Assembly: GCA_040954595.2 (NCBI GenBank)
Contig: CM082593.2
Coordinates: forward strand, 9,052,001 to 9,116,000
Direction: 5' to 3'
Origin: Balanoglossus misakiensis
Taxonomy: Eukaryota > Hemichordata
Length of the DNA: 64,000 nucleotides
Of this stretch, positions 47,893 through 59,652 are shown in pieces; within the stretch, counting starts at the first letter, position 1; each line of letters opens with the position of its first letter. Below the pieces are notes generated by a model that saw only the letters and a program-made list of their open reading frames with translations, was not told the DNA's origin and did not search any database. Both the position numbers and the translations under genes were made by a program.

Positions 47893-48690
47893 TGAGCCTT
47901 CCAACGGCCGAATGTGCAAATATGAGCCTTTCAACGGCCAAATATGCAAGTATGAGCCTTCAAACAGCCAAATATGAGCCTTCTAAAGGCCAAATGTGCA
48001 AATATGAGCCTTCCAACGGACGAATGTGCAAATATGAGCCTTTCAACGGCCAAATATGAGCCTTCCAACGGCCAAATATGCAAGTATGAGCCTTCAAACA
48101 GCCAAATATGAGCCTTCTTACGGCCAAATGTGCAAATATGAGCCTTCTAATGGCCAAATGTGCCAATATGAGCCTTTCAACGGCCATGTGCAAATATGAG
48201 CCTTCTAATGGCCAAATGTTCAAATGTGAGCCTTCCAACGGCCAAATGTGCAAATATGAGCCTTCAAACGGCCAAATATGCAAGTATGAGCCTTCAAACA
48301 GCCAAATATGAGCCTTCTTACGGCCAAATGTGCAAATATGAGCCTTCTAATGGCCAAATGTGCCAATATGAGCCTTTCAACGGCCATGTGCAAATATGAG
48401 CCTTCTAATGGCCAAATGTTCAAATATGAGCCTTCCAACGGCCAAATGTGCAAATATGAGCCTTTCAACGGCCAAATATGCAAGTATGAGCCTTCAAACA
48501 GCCAAATATGAGCCTTCTAATGGCCAAATGTTCAAATATGAGCCTTCCAACGGCCAAATGTGCAAATATGAGCCTTCTAACGGCCAAATGTGCAAATATG
48601 AGCCTCCAACGGCCAAATGTTCAAATGTGAGCCTTCCAATGGCCAAATATGCAAGTATGAGCCTTCAAACAGCCAAATGTGAGCCTGTTA
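47893..48690. repeat. Minisatellite upstream of the Helentron genes
   Basis: About 28 copies of a 25-32 bp unit, ATGAGCCTTCTAACGGCCAA followed by ATGTGCAA, with length variants and a higher-order repeat of about 200 bp (48108-48307 repeated at 48308-48507). Frames on both strands are repeat translations. Minisatellites at element ends are reported for Helentron-type elements. Confidence 0.9.
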
Positions 48691-48959
48691 ATGACCAAAT
48701 CAATGTCTTGAGCAGTCTCACACGACTTCGTCTTGTAGATGTAATCTGTAAAATAAATAAAAACAATGTATGGTTTGAGTGGTAGCTGTGCAAAAGTGAA
48801 AGTTAAAAAAACAGTAGAAAGTACATGCCAATAAAATGTCACCCTATAAAAAAATACTGCGAATGACAAAAGTATTGCTCCCATTTGATAACAACTTTTT
48901 TTTGAATAACTGCAACAAATATGAGTCATGTACCCCATCCTGAACTGCATAAAAAGATA

Positions 48960-49560
48960 AGTCTATGGAATTCTAAAACTCTTTGATCAAAAATGGCAAG
49001 AAATATACCAAAAAGTATGAATATTTCACCAGATTTCAACAAATCTGATTTCTGTTCATGCCTAAGAACCTCTTTAACAAGTTTCAATAAGGAAGACATT
49101 TTGGCAAACAACAGGTAATTCAGACAAATCTGACTGATATCACATATGTGAATTCCCATTCAAAGTTTCCAATCAATTGGACTTGTGGTTTTACTGAAGA
49201 CTATTTGGCCAAACCCTGCAGAAATTCCCCAACAATACAATTATGCAAATTTCATTACAATTTGATCATATCTGACTGAGATCACCCCTAGAAACCCAAA
49301 TACAAAGTATCAAAACAATTGCACTTACAGTTTCACAGGATTTGATTTTTTGACAAAAACAGGAAATATTGCCCAAAAATGCATTTTTGCAAATTTCACC
49401 ACCGTTTGCACAAATGTGATTCAGGTAAGCCCTATGAACCTCCATACCAAGTTTCCAATCAATTGGACATGTAATTTCAGAGAAGAATTTTTTTTAACAA
49501 AACTGCAGAAAATTCCCCAAAAAATTCATAAAAAATAGCAAACGCCAGATACTGACTCCA
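48960..49560. repeat. Degenerate ~142 bp tandem array, second locus
   Basis: About four units with AGTTTCCAATCAATTGGAC-like cores (near 49165, 49307 and 49448). Same period and similar block order as the array at 448-1000. Confidence 0.65.
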
Positions 49561-50919
49561 CCTGAACAAAATCATACGAGGTCTTCCCAAAGTACTTGCA
49601 CACCAATGCACGCCAATTTTTAACTGAATCTGATCCGCTGTTATTAAGTTTTTTCAATTTTGACTATTTGAATTTTTTTCCAGTTAATACCAGTATGCAT
49701 TTTTCGCAATAACAATTTCTATGTACACACTAAATATCAGTAGTTTCAAGTTGTTGATGTTGATGGACATACACATACATACATCAATACATTTAGACGA
49801 AACTGATCCATTCACAAAATACATAATTCTGTATGAGGCACACATACAGACATACATAGACGACGGACACCAACTTATGCTATATGCTGACATTGATATA
49901 CATGTTAGCCAAAAACCAAAATCAACCTCAAAATAGACATTAAAATATATTGCACCACCATGAGAAGACAAATTCATTTTTCGACAAATTTTCTGGGGCG
50001 TCATTGATATAGCATTGGCATATTGTCAAAGTACGTAGTCTCTGTGATAAGATTCCATACACACAAAATGGTAACCTTGGAAGTCCAGCTGACGTAGTTA
50101 TGCAATGGCGTCTCATGTATTCCGTCGCCAAAAAATCATCGTAAAATTGATAGTCAGGGTCACAATTCAAGACGACTTTCTCTAAATTCTTTATGAATGG
50201 ATTAAATCGAAATCGAAATGTTGATGTATGACGTACGGAATGAGATCTGAACAGACATTCAATGTTATCATTCTCGATCGATCATATATTGGGTAGGCCA
50301 TCTAGCAATCGCTATATAGTATTGGCGATAACAGACTGTCTATAAACACACAAAACGGATTTTACTGTTGAGTGTGATCAACCGCCATGTTATTTTTCTC
50401 TGAACAATAGACAAATAGAAAGCCTGGTGACATTTTGAAATTGACTGCGTGAGGACCACAATATGCGTGAATCATTTACGGTTTGTCTTGATGAATGGGT
50501 CACGTCATAGTCATAACGCGGATTCGGCTGCACGCCAACTATCCGCCATATTGTCTCCATTAACTTACTCGTAAGTAGTTTCAAACTTCATTTGAAAAGA
50601 GTAAAACACATACCTGACTTCGTCTGACGGTCCTGTAGATTAACAATTTACGCTCTATGAAGCAACTAAACAACGTTAGCTTCCTTGTGGATTCACGTAG
50701 GGAAGTTATTCGTAACGACGGGTACAGCGTCTGAGCATGGACAGAACCACGGCAATATCGCCAGGAATGTCTCATTTCACAGCGCCCTCACAGTCAATCT
50801 CTTCGATGAATCGTTTACACTGGTCATACGTGGCGATACCGTGCATTAGAAAAATTAAAAATTTGATAATTTCATTACTATCCAAGCCACACCCACCAAA
50901 ACCTTTTCAGTTCTTGCCA
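49561..50919. other. Region without recognisable genes
   Basis: Several short frames, none with a known motif or spliced continuation. Moderately GC-richer between 50.4 and 50.8 kb, which could be a promoter area of an unseen gene. Confidence 0.3.
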
Positions 50920-51057
50920 TATGATATCTGAACCTGTCTACTAAATTTGGTTGAAATCGGTTCAGCGGTTCTTGAGATATCGGGTATACAGACAGACAGA
51001 CACACACACACACAGACGTCGCTAAACTATAAGCTCACGTGATTTTCACGTGAGCTA
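50920..51057. repeat. Dispersed-element tail with CA microsatellite and hairpin
   Basis: A TTGAAATCGGTTCAGCGGTT block and GAGATATCGGGTATACAGAC are followed by (CA)n, then a perfect hairpin (AGCTCACGTGA / TCACGTGAGCT, 51030-51055). This looks like the tail of a dispersed non-autonomous element. Confidence 0.5.
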
Positions 51058-52310
51058 AAAAAAGCAGCGTAGATATTGAAGTGAATTGGATTTATGAAAA
51101 TGATAAAAATTACACTTATAATGTCGTTAAAAGTTCTCACAAAAAAAAAGAAATAGAAAAAAAGTGGTCTCGAACCAACATCAGTCGACACCTTCAGGTA
51201 AAAGGCTAGCCTTCCTGAACCTTTCGCCATCATGATGTGTACTCGAAAAAGTCGGAAATTTTCCGCACTATATTGCAGCATAACTCCAATAGACTTATTT
51301 GCACCGCAGCGGTGCGAATAAGATTTCCCTCCCCAACAACGATCTGACCGTTCTTTATTTACTCCTCGGCGACAGAAAACATTTTATTACGGCCTAAATA
51401 ACGACTTTTTCGCTCCTTGGTTGGTCATGCGGACGGAAAGACAGGGTTTTAGCGAGTTTATCTTTCTCTCTGCTGAGCACTCCGTTATTCAGACTTGCCC
51501 AAGTGAACCGCGACAAAAAATGGCCAAGTTTCTCTGCATGTTTGTTATACCAGACAGATAAAAAACGCAGCGTAGATATTGAAATGAATTGGATTTATGA
51601 AAATGTTAAAAATTACAATGAAAATGTCGTAAAAAGTTCTCACAAAAAAGAAATAGAAAAAGAAATTGGTCTCGAACCAACATCAGTCGACACCTTCAGG
51701 TAAAAGGCTAGCCTTCCTGAACCTTTCCCCATCACGATGTGGACTCGAAAAAGTCGGAAATTTTCCGCACTATATTGCAGTATAACTCCAATGATTTTAT
51801 TTGCACCGCAGCAGTGCAAATAAGAGTTCACTGCACCGCAGCGGTGCAAATAAGAGTTCACTGCACCGCAGAGGTGCAAATAAGAGTTCCCTGCACCGCA
51901 GCGGTGCGAATAAGAGTTCCCTGGCCCCGCAATGATCTGACCGTTCTTTATTCACTCCTCGGCGACAAAAACGTTTTATTACGGCCTAAATAACGACTTT
52001 TTCGCTCCTTGGTTGGTCATGCGGACGGAAAGACACGGTTTTAGCGAGTTTATCTTTCTCTCTGCTGAGCACTCCGTATTCAGACTTGCCCAAGTGAACC
52101 GCGACAAAAATGGCCAAGTTTCCCTGTATGTTACTTATACCCGACAGATGAAAAAAGCAGCGTAGATATTGAAATGAATTGGATTTATGAAAATGATAAA
52201 AATTACAATTATAATGTCGTTAAAAGTTCTCACAAAAGAAAAGAAATATAAAAATAAAGTGGTCTCTAACCAACATCAGTCGACACCTTCGGGTAAAAGG
52301 CTAGCCTTCC
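51058..52310. repeat. ~500 bp satellite array, left block
   Basis: About 2.5 units of the satellite described at 57.2-61.97 kb. At 51790-51925 the palindromic CACCGCAGCGGTGC segment is expanded to four ~33 bp copies. The block is cut at 52310 by the LINE 3' end. Confidence 0.88.
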
Positions 52311-52709
52311 TTTTTTTATCTTTTATTAAAAAGGACAGGCCCACTGGCTTGCCATGTTAAAAATAATTTGTACATTACAAGAAGCTTGTAATTACAGTCA
52401 TAGATTCATTTTAAATAATGCCATAAATCTTCAACACGTTACACTACTAATGCCAATCATTACAATATTGATAAAAAATCATACACCGAAATGAATGCAT
52501 GTGTAGATAAGTCATTCAACATAAACAAATTTTAAATTCACAATATTGCATTACAGCATTCCACCATTTATGTAAGTCCTACTCCAATCTGTCATAGAAT
52601 TGTGACATACAATTTAATTACAGGAACAATTACCAGTAAAAAAAGATGGTATGTAACACCAGAGGGCGCCAGGTTCAACTGAAGGTGACAACATAGACAA
52701 AACGATTGT

Positions 52710-52997
52710 TTAAAAATTGAAGGTAAAGTCAAAATCTTTTACCGTTACAAGCACATTGTTTTGTGCAAAGATGCTTTCAAATAGCGCAACATCATCACTT
52801 ACTTTGCACCTGTTATATTCAAAAGCGATTTTCTGTTTTAATTTGTAGTTAAAGAACATGATCAAGTCGATTTTCCGAGTACAACGCCGGTATGCTAATC
52901 TTCTACTATGAATTGTATAACGTGAAAGTGTCAATAAAATATTGATCAGCGTGTACTCGTACTTGTCATCCTTGATAGTATAACCAAATAACATCAT
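52710..52997 (-). pseudogene. LINE ORF2 C-terminus (after frameshift)
   Basis: A 95-codon frame continuing ORF2. In the second LINE copy (62366 on) the same sequence is read without a break. Here an extra base near 53010 shifts the frame. No motif beyond basic, helical sequence. Confidence 0.65.
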
Positions 52998-53004
52998 TAG
53001 AATT

Positions 53005-54660
53005 CTATCTGTTGGGTTTAACCTTATTTACATTACAGGCACTGTTGATATACTCAAAAACAAGTTGCCGCAAGGATTGAATTGTCTGGCAGCACACAAA
53101 CAAATGATACACGTCTTCGGGGAAAAATGTGCAGAAGTCACAAGTCAGACTGAGGATTTTGCCTGATTTATAAAGACGAAGATTACTAAAAACAGCGTTG
53201 TGACAAATGAGATAATCCAGATCACCCAGGTAGTTATCCTTGAAATTTGTGTAAACAATTGGCCAAACCTTACTAAAATCAAAGTTTGGCAGGTGATAGA
53301 GCCAATACTGAACACCCGTGGGTACTGTTTTTCTCAGATGCCGAGCTATTGTAGTAATGTGTCTAACCTTAAGAGAATGGAAAGGAACACGTTGATCATG
53401 AGCATTAACAATAAAGAGAGACGAGTTTTTGTCCACTTTGTTATAATCTTTGTAATTACTCTGCAGAATATCATGCCTCTTTTGAGGAATTGAATTGAGG
53501 ATAATCTGGTACTGCTTCTCAACAGTATTGCTTGTGGGAGTGTCAGGATGGGCCAATGAAACCATGTCACCAATTGCATCAACAGGTAGGAACCCAGGAA
53601 TGACTTCGTATAACAAATCCCTGATTTTGACAATGCCAGCTGAACTGAAAAGCTTTACAATCGCCAGGGGGCGCCCTTCAACACTTGTAATGAATGGGTT
53701 ATGAAAAATGGGTTCATTGATAAATTCACCGTAGGAAACTGGTTGTGCACGAAAATACTTGAAAAGATGTGACCAAGACTGAAACAATTCCTTGTAGAAT
53801 GTAGAACACTGACGTAAGTTGGTAGGATAAAGTAACATTTTAAAAGTGTCAACACCACAATTGAGATCGAGATACTTACATTTTGTATTTAAGTTGTAGG
53901 TGAAAAACAGCTTGAATTTGTGAACATAATCTTTATCCAGCATTTTACACAACCACTTGAGACGAAGTGCATGCACTTTGTCTTGAATATTTGTGACTTT
54001 AAGTCCCCCATCTTGAATGTCGGAAGTGATGACATCATATTTCACCCTGTGATGACCTTTGCTCCAGAAGAAATTACAGATGTGCTCATTCAAAATTTGT
54101 ATGTGTTGCTGAGGCAAAGAAACAACAGATGCCCGGTACCACAGAGTAGACGTAACAAGGGAGTTGATAATAAGGGTTTTCCCTTTGAAGGACAATTTAC
54201 GAAATGACCAAGATTTCAGAATTCTGCAAATTTTAGGAATGCGCTGAGCCCAATTGAAATCATCAGCAACTGATTTGTCATGATTCAACATGACACCAAG
54301 AATGACCATGCCATCCAGTTGAAGCTTAACAGGTAAGGGGCAGTCAGTACGCCCTCTTTTGTTTCCTATCCACATCAAAGCACTTTTGTTCAGATTAACC
54401 TTTGATCCAGAAGCTTTACCATAATCACAGAAGACCTGATACGCTTCGCGGATAGAATGGTCATCGCTAACGGTTAGAGTGGTGTCATCAGCATGTTGAT
54501 AAACTAAGGAAGATACAGTACTGCCAGGAATTTGAATACCATGTATGTTGTGGTTATGCTGACTAGCAGCATTTAGAGGCTCAGCTGACAGCACGTACAA
54601 CATTGCTGACAGCGGGCACCCTTGTCTGACACTTCGTTTAATTAACACCGAGTCAGACAA
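53005..54660 (-). pseudogene. LINE reverse transcriptase, palm/thumb and C-terminal region
   Basis: Starts with SVLIKRSVRQGCPLS (RT motif B region). The catalytic box reads YQHADDTTLTV, so the Asp pair is kept but His stands where Tyr or Phe is usual. GSKVNLNKS and LGVMLNH follow. A Cys/His cluster near the end (LTCDFCTFF...HLFVCC) matches the C-terminal zinc motif of L1-type ORF2. Joined to the upstream RT part by a one-base shift near 54650. Confidence 0.82.
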
Positions 54661-55690
54661 AAACCGTTAATTTTTACATTGATGGAAATCCATTTAACAA
54701 AGTTGTCACCGAACCTGAACGCCCTTAGTGTGTTAAGCAAATAATTGTGATCAACGCGATCAAAGGCTTTCATCTGATCAAATTTCACAATGGCACCTGG
54801 ACAGTTACTGGAATCAACATGATGAATAAGATCTCTCATACAGAAAACATTGTCCACAATGTCACGACCTGGGACACAGCAAGTTTGATCCGGGCTGACT
54901 ATAGAGGGCATGATTTTACTAAGTCTAAGGGCAAGTGTTTTAGTAAGGATTTTGTAATCACAGTTGAGGAGGGTGATAGGACGCCAGTTTTTAATAAAGC
55001 GGGGGTCACAGTCAGCTTTTGGAATGAGTGTAATGAGGCCAGTTTTCATTGACTCGGGGAGATAGTTATTTCCAAAAATACAATTAAAAATATCTAACAT
55101 ATCATCTTTTAGGACATCCCAGAAATGTTTATAGAATTCATACGGTATGCCATCTAAACCAGGGCTTTTGTTATTGATACAAGTGAAAAGGGCATGTTGA
55201 ATTTCTTGAATCGAAAAATTAGAATCGATTGCTGTCCGGTCATCTTCAAAAATGGTGTTAAGTGGATAGTTGAGAAACTTATTTTGTTGCTGGAGATCAC
55301 AAGGTTCATCAGAATACAATTTGGTGTAAAAGGTGTGAGCTTCTTGAAGAATATCATTGATGTCAGTAAGAATTTCATTATTGTCATTCATAAGAGTATG
55401 AATGGCTTTTTTGTTTTGTTTTGATTTTTCCAGATTAAAGAAATACTTGGTGGATTTTTCACCCTCTTCAACCCATTGAAGTTTGGAACGGATGATGGCC
55501 CCCTAGTTTCATACATAATAATTTTGTCAAGTTCATCTTGGATAATAGTAGCATTTGTGAGATCATAATCCTGATATTTACATGCCTTAGCTAATTCCCA
55601 TTTGAGTTTTCTTTGAAGAGTCTTACGAAGGTGACGCCTTAATTTGGTTTTTTGTTTGGAGTACTTTTGTGAATAATTACGAATTTTAAT
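54642..55690 (-). pseudogene. LINE reverse transcriptase, fingers/palm part
   Basis: The clean frame from 55391 carries NKSPGLDGIPYEFYKHFW, LITLIPKADCDP, NWRPITLLNCDYKI and KFDQMKAFDRVDH (first catalytic Asp). Upstream, to about 55690, another frame reads WVEEGEKSTKYFFNLEKS, which links to the endonuclease; the frame is disrupted near 55400. Confidence 0.8.
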
Positions 55691-55702
55691 TTTCCGAGAC
55701 TC

Positions 55703-56593
55703 TCACCAAAGTATTTTATTTTGAACGTAGTTGGGATCAGATTTAAAATTTGTAATATTGACAAACACTTCATCTTTTAGGTGGTCTTTATTAAAAGACC
55801 AAATGCCTGGGCCACGGGGTGTATTAGAAAAATCGAAATGAATTTGGATGAGGTCATGATCACTGAGGGGAAAGTGGATAATGTTAGAACGTTGACAATA
55901 GTGGACAATGTCCTCGTTTGCGAGACACAGATCAATACGGCTTTGTTGAAGGACACCGTTAGTTTGACTCTGCCAGGTGCATACCCTGCTATGCGGATGT
56001 TGATTGCGCAAGATGTCAATTAGTGAATATCGGCTAATGAGGTCAACCAGGTGTTTACGTGATGGATCCACAGGATCAATGACAGTGGCAGACTGGTCTA
56101 AACGTGGATTGATTTTGGTGTTAAAGTCACCTATGACAATATTGAACGAATTTTGGATCATGAAATTGGGAATTTTGTGCCAGAAACGAGCTCGAAGATA
56201 AGGTTTAGATGGTGCATAAATATTAATAATATTAATATTCTGACCCGCAATTTCCACATTTAGGGTGATAATTCTGCCCTCATCATCGCTCTGATGGTCT
56301 ATCACTGTAATGTCAGGCCGATTTCTAACCAGAAAAGCAACCCCTCTTCTTTTTACAGGATCACTGCAATTGTTACAATAAACAGAAAAAACAGGTGCAA
56401 TTTTAGAACTAAAATAATGGGCAATATTGTCATCCCAAAAAGTTTCTTGAAGTGAAATGATGTCACTTTTGTTATCTTTACAAAATTCAACTGTAAGTTC
56501 AAAATTGCGTTCATTACTCAAACCATTTACATTTAAAGAGGACAAAATCAACATACCTAATGTAAAAAAGGAAAGGTAATTATAGCACTCCAT
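55703..56593 (-). pseudogene. LINE APE-type endonuclease (start of ORF2)
   Basis: ATG at 56591-56593 lies just after the ORF1 stop. Motifs in order: SLNVNGL, LQETFWDD (catalytic Glu), IINIYAPS, VIGDFN, RIDLCLAN and PLSDHDLI. It makes the target-site nick in L1-type retrotransposition. The frame is intact but the ORF2 as a whole is not. Confidence 0.83.
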
Positions 56594-56595
56594 TA

Positions 56596-57208
56596 TTATT
56601 CTTGTGATGGTTCTTCTACACTGACCTGGTTTTCATTGTCACTGTTATGATGTTTTGTCCTTGTTATTAATGTTGGTGTGAAGATCTGTTTCTTTCTTCG
56701 TTCTCTTTTCTTTCTTTTCTCAGTGGTGTTGTCATCAGCATGGCGTTTTGTCTGGCAGTTCAAAATGCCTGAAGTCTCAACTTCCATACTTTCCTCAGTT
56801 GTTTCCCGTTGTGTTTCCATGTCCCGTTGTTTCTCCTGTTCATAATTTGTTTCCGACTCCTTTTCATTCACCAGTTCTTGGTTGTTATGTTCAGTTCCAT
56901 CTGGTTTGGAGTTAACATTTTCCTCTTTCGGTTCTTCTGTGCGCTGTTCATCTTTGTTAGTGTTATTCAAGTTCTCGTTGTTTACCTGTCCCTGTTCGTT
57001 GTCTTGTCTTTCCTCTTCTTCTTCCTCTTCTTGTATTTCTTCCGCATATTTCTCGATGATTGCGTCGACCTCACCGTCTCCATAAATCTCTGCGTTGCAG
57101 TCAATGGCTTTATGGCCTATGGCGTTGCATCTGTAACATGTGAGATTTTGGCAGGCTCTTTTCAGATGACCCATTTGTTTACACCGTTTGCACTGATAAT
57201 TTGGACAG
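56596..57208 (-). pseudogene. LINE ORF1 C-terminal part with CCHC zinc knuckles
   Basis: Two C-x2-C-x4-H-x4-C knuckles (CKRCKQMGHLKRAC and CYRCNAIGHKAIDC), then a Glu-rich stretch, a Gln/Asn/Glu-rich region and a basic KRKKRERRKK block. It binds LINE RNA or single-stranded nucleic acid. The N-terminus is missing at the junction with satellite near 57208. The ORF1 stop and ORF2 start are only two bases apart, which suggests reinitiation. Confidence 0.8.
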
Positions 57209-59652
57209 TTGTTATACCAGACAGATAAAAAAGGCAGCGTAGATATTGAAATGAATTGGATTTATGAAAATGGAAAAAATTACAATGAAAACGTCGTTAA
57301 AAGTTCTCACAAAAAGAAATAGAAAAATAAAGTGGTCTCGAACCAACATCAGTCGACACCTTTGGGTAAAAGGCTAGCCTTCCTGAACCTTTCGCCATCA
57401 TGACGTGTACTCGAATCGGAAATTTTCCGCACTATATTGCAGTATAACTCCAATGATCTTATTTGCACCGCAGCGATTCAAATAAGAGTTCCCTGCACCG
57501 TCGCGGTGCGAATAAGAGTTCCCTGCCGCGCAACGATCTGACCGTTCTTTATTCACTCCTCGGCGACAAAAACGTTTTATTACGGCCTAAATAACGACTT
57601 TTTCGCTCCTTGGTTTCGCTCCTTGGTTATTTGCACCGCAGTGGTGAAAATAAGAGTTCCCTGGCCCCGCAATGATCTGACCGTTTTTTATTCACTCCTC
57701 GGCGACAAAAAAGTTTTATAACGGCCTAAATAACGACTTTTTCGCTCCTTGGTTGGTCATGCGGACGGAAAGACACGGTTTAGCGAGTTTATCTTTCTCT
57801 CTGCTGAGCACTCCGTTATTCAGACATGCCCAAGTGAACCGCGACAAATAATGGCCAAGTTTCTCTGCATGTTTGTTATACCAGACAGATAAAAAAAACG
57901 CAGTATATTGAAATGAATTGGATTTATGAACAAGATAAAAGTTACAATGAAAATGTCATTAAAAGTTCTCAAAAAAAAGAAATAGAAAAAAAAATGGTCT
58001 CTAACCAACATCAGTCGACACCTTCAGGTAAAAGGCTAGCGTTCCTGAACCTTTCGCCATCATGATGTGTACTCGAAAAAGTAGGAAATTTTCCGCACTA
58101 TATTGCCGCATAACTCCAATGATCTTATTTGCACCGCAGCGATGCAAAAAAGAGTTCCCTGCACCGCAGCGGTGCGAATAAGAGTTCCCTGCCGCGCAAC
58201 GAAAAAACGCAGCATAGATATTGAAATGAATTGGATTTGTGAAATTGTTAAAAATTACAATTATAATGTCGTTAAAAGTTCTCACAAAAAAATAGAAATA
58301 GAAAAAAAGTGGTCTCGAACGAACATCAGTTTACACCCTCAGGTAAAACCTTTCCTGAACCTTTTGCCATCACGATGTGTAGTCGAAAAAGTCGGAAATT
58401 TTCCGCACTATATTGCAGCATAACTCCAATGATCTTATTTGCGCCGCAGCGGTGCAAATACGAGTTCCCTGCACCGCAGCGGTGCGAATAAGATTTCCCT
58501 CCCCAACAACGATCTGACCGTTCTTTATTTACTCCTCGGCGACATAAAACGTTTTATTACGGCCTAAATAACGACTTTTTCGCTCCTTGGTTGGTCATTC
58601 GGACGGAAAGACAGGGTTTTAGCGAGTTTATCTTTCTCTCTGCTGATCACTCCCATATTCAGACTTGCCCAAGTGAACCGCGACAAAAAATGGCCAAGTT
58701 TCTCTGCATGTTACTTATACCCGACATATGAAAAAAGCAGCGTAGATATTGAAGTGAATTGGATTTATGAAAATGATAAAAATTACAATGAAAATGTCGT
58801 TAAAAGTTATCAATAAAAAAAGAAATAGAAAACGAAAGTGGTCTCGAACCAACGTCAGTCGACAACTTCAGGTAAAAGGCTAGCCTTCCTGAACCTTTCG
58901 CCATCATGATGTGTACTCGAAAAAGTCGGAAATTTTCCGCACTATATTGCAGCATAACTCCAATGATCTTATTTGCGCCGCAGCGGTGCAAATACGAGTT
59001 CCCTGCACCGCAGCGTTGCGAATAAGATTTCCCTCCCCAACAACGATCTCACCGTTCTTTATTTACTCCTCGGCGACATAAAACGTTTTATTACGGCCTA
59101 AATAAGGACTTTTTTCGCTCTTTGGTTGGTCATGTGGACGGAAAGACAGGGTTTTAGCGAGTTTATCTTTTTCTCTGATGAGCACTCCGTATTCAGACTT
59201 ACCCAACTGAACCGCGACAAAAAATGGCCAAGTTTCTCTACATGTTTGTTATACCCGACAGATAAAAAACGCAGCGTAGATATTGAAATGAATTGGATTT
59301 ATGAAAATGGAAAAAAATGACAATGAAAATGTCGTTAAAAGTTCTCAAAAAAACGAAATAGAAAAATAAAGTGGTCTCGAACCAATATCAGTCGACACCT
59401 TCGGGTAAAAGGCTAGCCTTCCTGAACCTTTCGCCATCATGATGTGTACTCTAAAAAGTAGGAAATTTTCCGCACTATATTGCAGCATAACACCAATGAT
59501 CTTATTTGCACCGCAGCGGTGCAAATAAGAGTTCCCTGCACCGCAGTGGTGCAAGTAAGAGTTCCCTCCCCAACAACGATCTGACCGTTCTTCATTCAAT
59601 CCTCGGCGACAAAAACGTTTTATTATGGCCTAAATAACGACTTTTTCGCTCC

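Larger units (their letters stand above)
43385..48690 (-). mobile_element. Helentron, 5' part (right-hand half)
   Basis: OTU, DUF6570-like, Rep and helicase N-terminus in the usual order on the minus strand, preceded by a minisatellite. The 3' part (helicase C-terminus, endonuclease) is at 12.12-13.41 kb in the same orientation. The two parts complement each other except for about 200 helicase residues, which supports one element split by the 30 kb between them. Confidence 0.7.
52311..57208 (-). mobile_element. Tx1/L1-like LINE, 5'-truncated
   Basis: On the minus strand the order is ORF1 (zinc knuckles), APE endonuclease, reverse transcriptase, C-terminal Cys/His region, 3' UTR, and a tail reading TTTTTAATAAAAGATAAAAA that joins satellite at 52310/52311. 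The 5' end stops inside ORF1 at about 57208, again in satellite. ORF order, the knuckles and RT motifs suggest the L1/Tx1 group; clade assignment needs a tree. Three frameshifts make it inactive. Confidence 0.82.

Noticed and set aside
47893-48690. Regular short repeats reminiscent of a CRISPR array
   Set aside because: There are no unique spacers between repeats and no cas genes; the DNA is eukaryotic. It is a contiguous minisatellite.
48108-48785. Open frames of 67-129 codons with KYEPSNGQM repeats
   Set aside because: They are open on both strands only because the minisatellite unit lacks stops; no start context, splice sites or homology.
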